Shown: piece after piece, positions 1 to 8,479 of the stretch
Layout: each line of letters starts with the position of its first letter
Position numbering within the stretch: the stretch's first letter is position 1
IMG/VR virus record: IMGVR_UViG_3300009185_000001
Location: 62,001-126,000 of that record
Length of the DNA: 64,000 bases
Direction: 5' to 3' (one strand)
Source of the DNA: a virus
The notes under the pieces: generated by a model
The model's input: the letters and a program-made list of their open reading frames with translations, nothing else
Told to the model about the DNA's origin: nothing
The model's database searches: none
Made by a program: the position numbers and the translations under genes

Positions 1-1
1 T

Positions 2-418
2 ATAACGGCAGGAAATGATGGATTGGATTATTCCGGATATCAAGCACCTGCAATTACTAGTGGTAGACAAAGTTATAAAAAATTACAAATATATTTTGTA
101 GAAACCAATAGTTCTTTTATTGATTTAGTAATTCGTCCTTGGATTATTTTGGTTGGTTATTATGGATTTATAGCAAGAAGCAATCCAACAAACAATCCTA
201 GAAGTGTTAAGTGTAATTCTTTAGATGTTGTATATTTAGGAAAAACCGGAGCATATTCACCATCTATAAAAAGAAAAATAGTAAGGTTTTATGGAATTGC
301 TCCTGTTTCAGTAAATGGATTATCAAATACATATGCAAGTGATGGTATGCAATTCACATCTGTAGATTTTACATACGATTCTTATAGCGTATTAGCACCT
401 GATTATATAATTGAGTGA
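2..418 (+). CDS. Tail-tube-fold protein (gp19/gp54-like), partial at left edge
   Basis: The reading frame is open to the window edge (first complete codon at base 2), so the N-terminus is missing; the internal TTG at 23 is unlikely to be the real start. The visible 138 residues carry features of the T4-like tail-tube fold: an RPWIILVGYYG segment in the middle and a C-terminal strand ending VDFTYDSYSV, close to the usual end of tube and tube-initiator proteins. It lies directly upstream of gp26-, tape-measure- and gp48-like genes, so gp54 (tube initiator) or gp19 (tube) are both possible. Another tube-like protein sits at 10023-10622. The fold assignment is from recalled family patterns, not a search. 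Confidence 0.55.
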   Translation: MTAGNDGLDYSGYQAPAITSGRQSYKKLQIYFVETNSSFIDLVIRPWIILVGYYGFIARSNPTNNPRSVKCNSLDVVYLGKTGAYSPSIKRKIVRFYGIAPVSVNGLSNTYASDGMQFTSVDFTYDSYSVLAPDYIIE

Positions 419-453
419 GTAGATAATAAGCATATCTACAATAAGATATAATA

Positions 454-1419
454 GTGGAATACTTTTTATACTCATCGGATCTGCCATTTTCTGGAATACA
501 ACTTTCCTATAGGGAAATAAATTCTAAAGAACAATTAATATTAGCAAAGACTAATATCCTTTTTCCTATGAGTGAGGAAAATTCTTTAGATTATGCAAGA
601 ATATGTAAAAATATAATATCTAATTGCGTAGAAAACAAAGAAGAATTTTATAAATTAAATCTTTTGGATTATATTTTGTTTTTAACAAAATTAAGAATAA
701 TAAGCATCGGTCCTGAATTGAATTTACAGATGAAATCTGACGAGGATTCTACAGAAAATACAATAAAAATTTCTATAGATTTGAATGTTTTTATGAAAAA
801 TTTGTATCAAGCTGCTACAGAAGCTATGAGCAATAATTTTATAGAATCCAATGGCATAAAAATTATTTTAAATTGGCCTAGTATTAAATCTGAAAGAAAT
901 TTATTAAATAAAAATGATAAAACTGAATTGGAACATATTCTATCAACTATACCGGAATATATAAAAACAATTATAATAAATGATAATACAATTGATTTAT
1001 TAGACTTTAACACTGAAGAAAAGATAGAAATTTACGAAAAACTACCAATTTCTTTAAGAACACAGGTGCAAATGGCAGTTATTGAATGTATAAAAAAATT
1101 ATCAGAAAAAAATATGTTTGATATTCCTATGATGGAATTTTTAAAATTTAGTTTTTACAATAAAACACATCAAGAAATTATTAGATTGTTATTTTCTAAT
1201 GATTTAAGAAATATATATCAAGAATACTATGTTTTAGCGTCAAAAAAGATAAATCCGGAATATGTAGATAAATTATCAATACCAGAGCGAAGAGTTTTTT
1301 GTTCTTTCATAGAAGAAGAAATAAAAGCTAGAGAAGAAAATAATAAAACAGGTGATGAAATGCCAATATCAGACGGTCAGACCGGATTGCAGGATTTAAT
1401 AGATGAATTTGAGGGATAG
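454..1419 (+). CDS. Putative baseplate hub protein, gp26-like (first of a tandem pair)
   Basis: A 321-residue protein starting at GTG 454, the only suitable start after the upstream stop. The segment around residues 60-95 (LLDYILFLTKLRIISIGPEL) matches the pattern remembered for T4 gp26-type baseplate hub proteins, where a hydrophobic strand and LRxxSxG occur. It is longer than T4 gp26 (208 aa). The next gene has a similar N-terminal plan, so the two may correspond to gp26 and gp51 or be duplicated gp26 copies. The C-terminus is acidic. gp26 acts in assembly of the central hub in T4; that role here is inferred from position next to the tape measure and gp48 genes. Confidence 0.45.
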   Translation: MEYFLYSSDLPFSGIQLSYREINSKEQLILAKTNILFPMSEENSLDYARICKNIISNCVENKEEFYKLNLLDYILFLTKLRIISIGPELNLQMKSDEDSTENTIKISIDLNVFMKNLYQAATEAMSNNFIESNGIKIILNWPSIKSERNLLNKNDKTELEHILSTIPEYIKTIIINDNTIDLLDFNTEEKIEIYEKLPISLRTQVQMAVIECIKKLSEKNMFDIPMMEFLKFSFYNKTHQEIIRLLFSNDLRNIYQEYYVLASKKINPEYVDKLSIPERRVFCSFIEEEIKAREENNKTGDEMPISDGQTGLQDLIDEFEG

Positions 1420-1435
1420 GTAGGTAATTACTAAT

Positions 1436-2248
1436 ATGTCCGAAGAAAATAATAACATTTTAAATTTTAATGAAGCATTAAACCTATTAGACAATGCTTC
1501 TAAAGAATCGTTTTTAACCGAAGCCTATATTCCATCGTTAAAAAGAACCGTTAAAATAAAAGAAATTAATGCCAAACAACAGAAAACTATAATAGAATCT
1601 GCAATTGATTCTGCAATGGCCAAATCTACTTTTTCTAAGGTTTTTTATGATATTGTTTGTTCTAATTGCTTAGAAGAAAAGTCTGTAATAGAAACATTTA
1701 CTACAGTAGATAAGGCATCTATCGCATTTTCGATGCGATCACAAATTTCTGATAGTATTAAAGTAATTTTTCAAGAAGAACCTAAGATTGAAAACACTAT
1801 TATTTTAAATGATATTATTAGTAAATTTTTTAATTATACACATCCGAGTGAAAGTCTTATAAATTTTTCTAAAAATGGAGTTAATATAGATGTAAAAATT
1901 GATATTCCATTATTTTCTGAAGAAGCAAAGTTTGATAGTATTATCTACGGAAAAGAAAAGGTAGGAAATCAGGTAGAAGAAATTAAAAGCATTATTACAG
2001 GAGCCTTTTTAGGAGAAACTGCAAAGTATATTAAAGAAATTAACATGAATGGTGCTGATTTTAATTATAAAAAACTACAAACAACTCAAAAGGTACAATT
2101 TGTGGAGAAACTACCAGCTTCTTTAGTTCAAAATATTTTAGAAAAAATTGTAGAATGGAAAGCAGAAATTGATACTATCTGTACAGTTTCTCATGAAAAT
2201 ACAAATAAATTGATAGAAGTTAATAGTTTATTGTTTTTGACCAATTAG
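1436..2248 (+). CDS. Putative baseplate hub protein, gp26-like (second of the pair)
   Basis: A 270-residue protein, 16 bases after the previous stop, with ATG at 1436. Residues 27-70 (AYIPSLKRTVKIKEINAKQQ, then a helix ending in FYDIVCSNC) follow the recalled T4-like gp26 N-terminal pattern of a PSL-K beta strand followed by KQQK helices. A conserved FVEKLPASLVQNI stretch near residue 220 resembles EKLPISLRTQV in the preceding protein, which supports a paralogous pair. No signal peptide or membrane segment is seen. The probable role is the inner hub of the baseplate. The hub assignment is moderate; which T4 gene it matches is uncertain. Confidence 0.5.
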   Translation: MSEENNNILNFNEALNLLDNASKESFLTEAYIPSLKRTVKIKEINAKQQKTIIESAIDSAMAKSTFSKVFYDIVCSNCLEEKSVIETFTTVDKASIAFSMRSQISDSIKVIFQEEPKIENTIILNDIISKFFNYTHPSESLINFSKNGVNIDVKIDIPLFSEEAKFDSIIYGKEKVGNQVEEIKSIITGAFLGETAKYIKEINMNGADFNYKKLQTTQKVQFVEKLPASLVQNILEKIVEWKAEIDTICTVSHENTNKLIEVNSLLFLTN

Positions 2249-2296
2249 TATTCAATCTGCCTTTTAAATAAATGTCATATAGATTAAGTATTATAT

Positions 2297-4543
2297 ATGA
2301 CAGTAGAAGAATTTGATCAATATCTAAAGAATCAAGGAATTGAATCCGTTGATTCCAAAGAACTTTTACGAACAATTTTAGGAGTAAAAATCTTTAATAT
2401 TGAAGAAACTAATGAAAAAATTTCTCAATTGAGAGAAAGTATTTTGGATTCTGCTACTAAAACTGCTTCCAAAATAAAAAATAATGTAGAAAATATTGAT
2501 CAGAAGAAGGCTGTTAGTGATTTATTGGGAATTCCTGTTGAGAAAGTAGACTCCACCCCACTTAATATCTTAAGAAAAGATCTATTATCAAAGGTATTTG
2601 AAAATTTTAATCAAATAAAAAATGAATTAACCGCTAATAAAGAATCTGTTAAAAGTAATATAACAGATCCTTTTGGAATGTCAGATAATTCTGATTTTAG
2701 AAAAGAATATAGGAATAAATTAGCAGAAACTTGGGAAAATATAAAGAAAAATATAAGTGGTTCTTCTGAAAATGTATTCAGCAAGGTTTTTTCTACTGAA
2801 ACTCCTTTCACATCAAACCCAAATGGCCCAAGTGGTAGTAATGATCCATTAGATCAGCTAATAGAAAACTTGACCAAATTAACTTCGAAAAAACCTTCTT
2901 CTAAACCCCCAATTCCACCTGAAAATAATAATTTACTTGCTATAATTATTAATAAACTTGATGAAATTATTAAAAATAAACTTAATACACCTACTAAAAA
3001 AAGTCAAACACAAGAACTTTATGAAGTTGGTCCTAAAAAATTTAGACTCGATGAAGATTCTATAATAAGAATTACAAAGGGATTGAATCTTTCTAGCGAA
3101 CAACAGGAAAAACTTTTATCCGCATTATTAGCTGAAACAAGGGAAACCAGAGGAGAATTTGGAAAACTTAGTAGTTTTCTCACACAAAAAGGAAATGGTC
3201 TTGTAGATATACTATTCGACTTGGCTACTTTAACGGCAACAGGTGTTCTAGGACTTCTTTTTGGAAAGGGAATACTAAAGCTTGCTGATAGTATTTTTGG
3301 AACTGATTTGGTTGGACTTTTTGAATCAGTAACAGATCCATTAAAAAAATTTGGTGGTTATATCTTAGATGGAATGAAAGCTCTTATTTCATTTTCTGTT
3401 GTTCTAATGAATATAACGAATGGAGCAACAAATATTTTAACAAAAGGACTTAAAAATGTACTTAATGGTCTTACGGAAGCTGGTAAAAGTATTAGATCCG
3501 TTCCCAAATTTGTTAGTAGTTCATTTTCAAAAATGACTAGTGGATTATTTGGTGCAGGAAAACTTGCTGGAGCAGTGGGAACAACTGCTGTAGCAGCCTC
3601 CGAGACTGCTACAGGAGCAACAAAAGCTCTCGGAGCAGTTGGAGCAGCTGAAGGAGCTGTTGCAAGTGGAGCAACTAAACTTTTATCAAAAGCAGGACTA
3701 GGATTTCTCTTTAAAGGAGCACTGGGGGCTGTATTTAGAAAAATACCTCTTATCGGTGCTTTTATTGATGCTGGAGCAGCAATATCAAACATTATGAGTG
3801 GAGATACGATAGGAGGAACATTAAGAACTATTGGTGCTCTTGGCAATATTTTAAGCATGTTTCCTGGATTTGGTATTGTAGGATTTGGTGTTTCTTTACT
3901 TGCTGATTTTTTAGATGATGCAATGACAGAGGAAGCAGGTGGTGATGTTACGAAAAAAAATACAAATATATTTGCAACTATGTCAAAAATTATATCTGGT
4001 TGGGGGGAATCAATTTGGAAATGGATTACAAAAAAAGTAAAATCTATACTCGGATTTGCTCCTGATGAAGACGAGTCAGCGGAACCAAAACCAATGGAGC
4101 CTGAAACAAGCACAAGCAGTTCTAAAGTAGTTGAAAAGGCAAAGGAAATTTCTTCGTCAAAAACACAAACAGAATCAACAGAATCTAATGAAATTGATAA
4201 AATGTCTGCCGCAACTGGAATAAATTTTAGAGATTTAATTAAAATGAATTTGAATCCAATGTCAATTCCTTCTGCACCTCAATTAAATGTAAATGATATT
4301 GCAAAGAGTTCGCAATATTCCATATCAATGCCAGAGTCTATTGGAATTAATAATTCATCTATGCAAGGTATTATGGATATGATTTCAAATTCTATGGGGC
4401 AGATAATGCCAAGTCAACCCGTGTCGATTGCTGGCGGGGGCGGTAATGCAAATATGACTGATATGTTTATACACGGTTCTAGAGATCCTATATACGATAC
4501 GCGATCTGATTGGTGGGGAGTTTTAAATAAAAGGAAATGGTAA
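2297..4543 (+). CDS. Probable tape measure / baseplate hub protein (gp29-like)
   Basis: A 748-residue protein with a helical polar N-terminus (1-170), a Pro/Ser/Asn-rich linker (165-210), long hydrophobic Gly/Ala-rich segments (about 300-375 and 415-540) and a low-complexity Ser/Thr C-terminal part. This charge-then-hydrophobic layout is usual for tape measures. In T4, gene 29 precedes gene 48, and here the next gene is gp48-like. T4 gp29 is 590 aa; if length scales with tail length as is known for tape measures, this tail would be somewhat longer than T4's. No catalytic motif was seen. The name is inferred from composition and synteny. Confidence 0.55.
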   Translation: MTVEEFDQYLKNQGIESVDSKELLRTILGVKIFNIEETNEKISQLRESILDSATKTASKIKNNVENIDQKKAVSDLLGIPVEKVDSTPLNILRKDLLSKVFENFNQIKNELTANKESVKSNITDPFGMSDNSDFRKEYRNKLAETWENIKKNISGSSENVFSKVFSTETPFTSNPNGPSGSNDPLDQLIENLTKLTSKKPSSKPPIPPENNNLLAIIINKLDEIIKNKLNTPTKKSQTQELYEVGPKKFRLDEDSIIRITKGLNLSSEQQEKLLSALLAETRETRGEFGKLSSFLTQKGNGLVDILFDLATLTATGVLGLLFGKGILKLADSIFGTDLVGLFESVTDPLKKFGGYILDGMKALISFSVVLMNITNGATNILTKGLKNVLNGLTEAGKSIRSVPKFVSSSFSKMTSGLFGAGKLAGAVGTTAVAASETATGATKALGAVGAAEGAVASGATKLLSKAGLGFLFKGALGAVFRKIPLIGAFIDAGAAISNIMSGDTIGGTLRTIGALGNILSMFPGFGIVGFGVSLLADFLDDAMTEEAGGDVTKKNTNIFATMSKIISGWGESIWKWITKKVKSILGFAPDEDESAEPKPMEPETSTSSSKVVEKAKEISSSKTQTESTESNEIDKMSAATGINFRDLIKMNLNPMSIPSAPQLNVNDIAKSSQYSISMPESIGINNSSMQGIMDMISNSMGQIMPSQPVSIAGGGGNANMTDMFIHGSRDPIYDTRSDWWGVLNKRKW

Positions 4544-4549
4544 TAATAT

Positions 4550-5929
4550 ATGGCTAATAATGTAAACTTCAGTTTATTTACAGTAACAGAATCTGAAACC
4601 ACAAATTCTATTGGTTCAACATTTAAATATCCAAAAATATCCAAAACCGGAGATGGATATATAGACATAGTAAAAGATTTTTATTGGAAGAATAATGTAT
4701 CGAATAATATTGATGAAGTTCCCTCCGTTACCTTGAAGGAATATACTTTAAAATATGGAATGTGGGCAAACAATCTTGCAAGCATTATTAATCAAGCCAC
4801 CCAATTCGCATCAAGTAAAAATAATTTAGACCCCTATTCAACATTATATTTTGGAGAACCAACAGGGTTTATTTATAGACTTCCACATTTGTTAAAATCT
4901 GGATCAAGTATAAGAGGAGATATTAGCAATAGCTGGTCTGAAATAAGCAATCCGATAGGTGATATATTAGCTGCGGTTCCAGTAGTTGGAAGTTCAATTA
5001 AAAGAGCAGGAGATCTTATACAAACTCAAGCACAAAACGCAGCAAATTTTTTAACACCCGGATACGGAGCAGAAAAGGTATATAACTTTGGAAAAACAAA
5101 CTCAAAATCAATAGTAATTACATTTCCTCTTTATAATACTTATAGCGAAGAAAGTGCTATGAAGAATTTTAGTTTTGTAAATTTAATTTCAATTCAAAAT
5201 TTAAAGACTAGAACAAGTTATTTAACATATATTCCACCAAAATTATACACTGTTGATAGTGATTTATTGGGAGGCATTTATATGCCAGTGGCTAGTATTA
5301 CTAATTTAAAAATAGATAGTATAGGAACGACTAGAAAAATAAACGAATATACTGCTGATAATTCCCGAAATGGTGTTCTTATACCTGAAGCATATAGAGT
5401 AAGCATAACATTAACAGAACTATTACCAGAAAGTAGTAATATTATGATGGGTGCATTGGGTGGCGATAAGGTTCAGGTATTTAGTGAAGTAAGTCCTAAA
5501 AATATTATAAACAATGCAGTTTCCCCTAAGCCATCAGCAATTGCAACACCATCCGATATTAATATACCAAGTCCCAATTTTGACAGATTTTCTCGTACAA
5601 CTTTTCAGTCTATCCCAACATTCACAAACGGAGGAACTTCTACAACAGGGTTTCCAGCGGGAGTTGGTCCAACAATTAATGTTCCAGAAGGTGCATTAGG
5701 CCGTAACTTTCAAAATGTTCCTCAAGGAAGTACTGGTCCCTCAGTAACCCTATCCGAGCAAGCAGGTCCAAGCACAGGAAAGCCATCTCCTTCTTTAGTA
5801 TATAAACCACAACCTGCTCCTCCACCCATTACCAAAGGAGGACAGCCATTAGGACAGCAATTACCTTTAGTTCCTCTTAATGGTAATCCGCTTCCATTGG
5901 ACGTAACGCAATATCAAATTAAATTATGA
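4550..5929 (+). CDS. Baseplate tail-tube cap protein, gp48-like
   Basis: A 459-residue protein that starts 6 bases after the tape measure stop. The first 310 residues resemble T4 gp48: a YGMWANNLASIINQA segment near residue 65, GFIYRLPHL near 108, a YNFGKTNSKSIVITFPLYNT strand near 180, and IPEAYRVSITLTELLP near 285. In T4, gp48 joins the baseplate to the tail tube and caps the tape measure. The last 130 residues are a Pro/Gly/Ser/Gln-rich extension that T4 gp48 (364 aa) lacks, probably disordered. The stop overlaps the next start as ATGA. Family assignment is fairly firm; the extension has no recognised role. Confidence 0.7.
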   Translation: MANNVNFSLFTVTESETTNSIGSTFKYPKISKTGDGYIDIVKDFYWKNNVSNNIDEVPSVTLKEYTLKYGMWANNLASIINQATQFASSKNNLDPYSTLYFGEPTGFIYRLPHLLKSGSSIRGDISNSWSEISNPIGDILAAVPVVGSSIKRAGDLIQTQAQNAANFLTPGYGAEKVYNFGKTNSKSIVITFPLYNTYSEESAMKNFSFVNLISIQNLKTRTSYLTYIPPKLYTVDSDLLGGIYMPVASITNLKIDSIGTTRKINEYTADNSRNGVLIPEAYRVSITLTELLPESSNIMMGALGGDKVQVFSEVSPKNIINNAVSPKPSAIATPSDINIPSPNFDRFSRTTFQSIPTFTNGGTSTTGFPAGVGPTINVPEGALGRNFQNVPQGSTGPSVTLSEQAGPSTGKPSPSLVYKPQPAPPPITKGGQPLGQQLPLVPLNGNPLPLDVTQYQIKL

Positions 5930-6282
5930 GACAAAACGATTTTACAGATTTATCAAAACTTTCAATGTATAGATATGAAACATTTTTCAATATATATACT
6001 GATAATGATGATTTTAAGTTCTATAATTTACTAAGAAATATTAATCTATTTCCCGCAAATAACTCAGAAGTAGAAGTTTCTTATAACACCAAATATAATG
6101 ATACTTGGCATTTAATATCTTATAAATATTATAATACTATGGATTTATGGTGGTTAATATGTGCTTATAATCAAATACAAAATCCGGTTAAAATGCCAGA
6201 AGTTGGAACTGAATTAAAAATTTTAAAAGCAAATTATGTTTCTACTATCATTTCGGAATTGAATAAACAAATCGGTAGGTAG
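5926..6282 (+). CDS. Baseplate wedge protein, gp53-like (LysM-like)
   Basis: A 118-residue protein overlapping the gp48-like stop by ATGA. Residues 50-100 contain the gp53/LysM-like signature YNDTWHLISYKYYNTMDLWW then NQIQNPVKMPEVGTELKIL, in which the DTW-xxIS-xxYY and P-xxGTxLKI elements are typical. T4 gp53 (196 aa) is the wedge subunit that closes contacts around the hub; this copy keeps the LysM-like core and is shorter. Tight coupling to gp48 suggests coordinated production of baseplate parts. The assignment is strong despite the short length. Confidence 0.8.
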   Translation: MRQNDFTDLSKLSMYRYETFFNIYTDNDDFKFYNLLRNINLFPANNSEVEVSYNTKYNDTWHLISYKYYNTMDLWWLICAYNQIQNPVKMPEVGTELKILKANYVSTIISELNKQIGR

Positions 6283-6312
6283 TATTTTTTAATGTTTTTG
6301 TAAATATTCTTA

Positions 6313-6723
6313 ATGCCTAGAAAAAAGAAAGTAGAAGAAAATTCCTTAGATGATTTAGATATGGATGATATTCTTGTAGACGGAAAGTTCTATCAAGGAA
6401 ACGAAAACATCCTTCGCAAGGATGCATTGTTTAAATGGACGGATGACATGAAAGCAGAGCTTAGACTTTGCGTTAAAAGTATTTTGCATTTTGCAGAAAG
6501 TCACTTCTACATAATAACCGAAGATGGTAAGAAGAAAATAGAACTTTATAAGTATCAAAAAAATTTGTTAAAAGCATTTAAGAATGAACGATTTAACGTT
6601 GTATTGAGTTCTCGCCAATCAGGTAAGTGTTTGGCAAATAACATTTTAATAAAAATAAAAAACAAAAAAACTGGTGAAATAGAAGAGATTACGATAGAAG
6701 AGTTTTATAATAAATTTAATTAA
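6313..6723 (+). CDS. terL: Terminase large subunit N-terminal part fused to split-intein N half
   Basis: A 136-residue protein. Residues 1-105 are the start of a T4 gp17-like terminase, ending in the first part of the ATPase P-loop (SSRQSGK). Residue 106 is Cys and begins a 31-residue intein N half (CLANNILIKI..., ending FYNKFN) with the usual block A pattern, then TAA. The remainder of the P-loop (TTT) and of the terminase is encoded from 8480 on. The protein by itself has no complete Walker A, so packaging activity needs protein trans-splicing with the product of 8123-10021. The start is ATG 6313, with GTAAATAT just upstream. A stop-codon pseudogene is unlikely because both halves end exactly at intein boundaries. 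Confidence 0.88.
   Translation: MPRKKKVEENSLDDLDMDDILVDGKFYQGNENILRKDALFKWTDDMKAELRLCVKSILHFAESHFYIITEDGKKKIELYKYQKNLLKAFKNERFNVVLSSRQSGKCLANNILIKIKNKKTGEIEEITIEEFYNKFN
6628..6720 (+). other. Split intein, N-terminal fragment (31 aa)
   Basis: Encodes the intein N half from catalytic Cys1 (TGT at 6628) to the last sense codon before the TAA at 6721. At 31 residues it covers only splicing block A, far shorter than the roughly 100-residue N halves of canonical split inteins. It resembles the known atypically split terminase inteins such as AceL-TerL. That comparison is from memory, not alignment. Confidence 0.85.
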
Positions 6724-6752
6724 AAAACATACTAGAAAACATTTGGCAAGAG

Positions 6753-6760
6753 AGTAAATA
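6753..6760 (+). promoter_or_regulatory. Candidate late promoter before the homing endonuclease
   Basis: AGTAAATA followed by TATTCATG, 6 bases from the start of the endonuclease at 6766, in the 42-base gap after the N-half stop. It would allow expression separate from terL. Confidence 0.35.
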
Positions 6761-6765
6761 TATTC

Positions 6766-8130
6766 ATGACCATTCATGAATTACTTAAAAAGTGTAAAAA
6801 AATTAAAAAAACAAATGGAGAATCCGCCGCTATTGATTTTTATGATACACAAATATTTTCCACAAATTTTTGTCCAACTTGTAAGGTGACTGGCAAAAAA
6901 TTATCATATGATAACTGGTCTGAATACTTTACTATATGCGGAGCAGCAGTCAAAAATGCACTTAAAAAGTGTGATAAAAATATAGAAAAGGCCAAATCTA
7001 TAATAGAAAATGAATATATATTTGTAGAAGAACTTTGGGGATTTTATTCAGATTTTAGGAGTTTATCTACAGCAATAGGAAAAAGAAAACTAAATCCTTC
7101 TCTTAACATCTCTTTATATGAAAAATATTTTAAAGATAAAACCAAGTGCTGTTTTCCTAGTTGTTATAATAAAGTTCCACATGAATTATTAAGATTAAAT
7201 TCTTGTTGTCAAACTCACTATAATCAAAATATTAAAATTAAAAAGGGAGAAAAAACGTTAGAAGATTATTCACATGAATGTAAAATTTGTAATGAAAAAT
7301 TTGCAAATTCCTCGCATTTAACTATTCATATAGAAAAAAAACATATGAAAGCAGAAGAGTATTATTTGAAGTATTTTTCTGACGCTAGAGGATCGTGTAA
7401 ATGGTGTAACAAGCCGACAAAATTCATAAGCATAACAAATGGCTATTGTGATTTTTGTTATAATACAAGTTGTAATATTGATTATCATAACAAATATCAT
7501 AATAGGCATAAATGTGGAGAAATTATCTCAAAATCATTAAAAGAAAACAAAAACATGCCAAATCAAAAAGAATATTGGATGAAAAGAGGTATGGACGAAG
7601 AAAATGCTATAAAAATGGTATCTGAAAGACAAACCACAAATAGTATACCAGTTATAATGAAAAGAAATAAATGTTCTAGAAAGGAAGCCGAATATATAAG
7701 ATCGGAAATAACAAAAAAATGGTTAGATTCATTTCCATGTTTAAACTATAGCAAAGTTTCACAAGAATTGTTTTGGAGTATTTATGAAGAATTAAAGAAA
7801 ACTTATAAAGAAATATATTTTGCTACTTTTAATGGTGGTGTTAAAGATGATTCAGGGGCTAATCATGAATATAAAGTTAAAACTAACGATTCTTATAAGA
7901 AATTAGATTTTTATATAAAAGATATAAATAGAGCTATAGAATTTCAAGGAACCTATTGGCACAGTGAAAGAAATACTAGAGATAAATTTTCACCAGAAAA
8001 AGATTTAATAAGAGAAAACCAAATAATAGACTCGCTTGGATGTAAAATACTAAATATTAAAGAGCTAGATTATTACGAAAATAAAGAAAAAACTGTCCAA
8101 AAATGTTTAAATTTTTTAAAAAATGAATAA
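6766..8130 (+). CDS. Zinc-finger homing endonuclease with Vsr-like nuclease domain, inside the split intein
   Basis: A 454-residue protein lying between the two intein halves. The N-terminal two thirds hold several Cys/His clusters: CPTC near residue 38, a C2H2-like finger (CKIC...H...H) near 170-192 and CKWC...CDFC near 210-235. Residues 345-454 form a Vsr/PD-(D/E)XK-type nuclease: KKLDFYI, then IEFQGTYWH, then a helix and GCKILNIKELDYY, as in the EDxHD homing endonucleases (I-Bth0305I family) described in fractured genes with split inteins. The likely role is cleavage of an intein-free terL allele and spread of this locus. Its stop overlaps the start of the C-half gene. GTAAATAT precedes the ATG, so it may have its own promoter. 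Confidence 0.82.
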   Translation: MTIHELLKKCKKIKKTNGESAAIDFYDTQIFSTNFCPTCKVTGKKLSYDNWSEYFTICGAAVKNALKKCDKNIEKAKSIIENEYIFVEELWGFYSDFRSLSTAIGKRKLNPSLNISLYEKYFKDKTKCCFPSCYNKVPHELLRLNSCCQTHYNQNIKIKKGEKTLEDYSHECKICNEKFANSSHLTIHIEKKHMKAEEYYLKYFSDARGSCKWCNKPTKFISITNGYCDFCYNTSCNIDYHNKYHNRHKCGEIISKSLKENKNMPNQKEYWMKRGMDEENAIKMVSERQTTNSIPVIMKRNKCSRKEAEYIRSEITKKWLDSFPCLNYSKVSQELFWSIYEELKKTYKEIYFATFNGGVKDDSGANHEYKVKTNDSYKKLDFYIKDINRAIEFQGTYWHSERNTRDKFSPEKDLIRENQIIDSLGCKILNIKELDYYENKEKTVQKCLNFLKNE

Positions 8131-8479
8131 AAAAGAAAAAATAATACAGACTTATGATGTTTCTGACTATGAAATAATGACAGATGATGGTTGGAAAGAT
8201 ATAACTCATGTACATAAAACCATTCCCTTTGATATATGGCATTTAGAAACTGATGGTGGATTATTTATTGATTGTGCAGATGAACATATCGTGATAGATG
8301 AATTTGGAAACTCCGTATATGTTCAAGATTTAAATATTGGTGATAAAATAAAAACAATTAATGGTATAGAAAAAGTAAAAAATGTATTTAAAACAGATTC
8401 TTTGCCAGCAAACATGTATGATGTTACTGTTAATAGTAAAAATCATACCTTTTATAGCAACGGAATATTGTCTCATAAC
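8123..8479 (+). other. Split intein, C-terminal fragment (119 aa)
   Basis: Encodes the intein C half from its own ATG to the terminal Asn (AAC 8477-8479), followed by Thr as the first C-extein residue. It contains blocks B, F and G, with the typical YDVTV...HTFYSNGILSHN ending split here by one ellipsis. The long C half and short N half identify the atypical split site near residue 30. Confidence 0.85.

Noticed and set aside
3358-4113. Long open frame (251 aa) on the minus strand opposite the tape measure gene
   Set aside because: It is the reverse-frame shadow of a Gly/Ala-rich coding stretch; its product is Pro/Ala-rich with no motif and there is no start context.
6313-8130. Terminase seen as a pseudogene broken by a stop codon or frameshift
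   Set aside because: The break matches intein boundaries exactly (Cys1 on one side, His-Asn on the other) and both halves are well formed.
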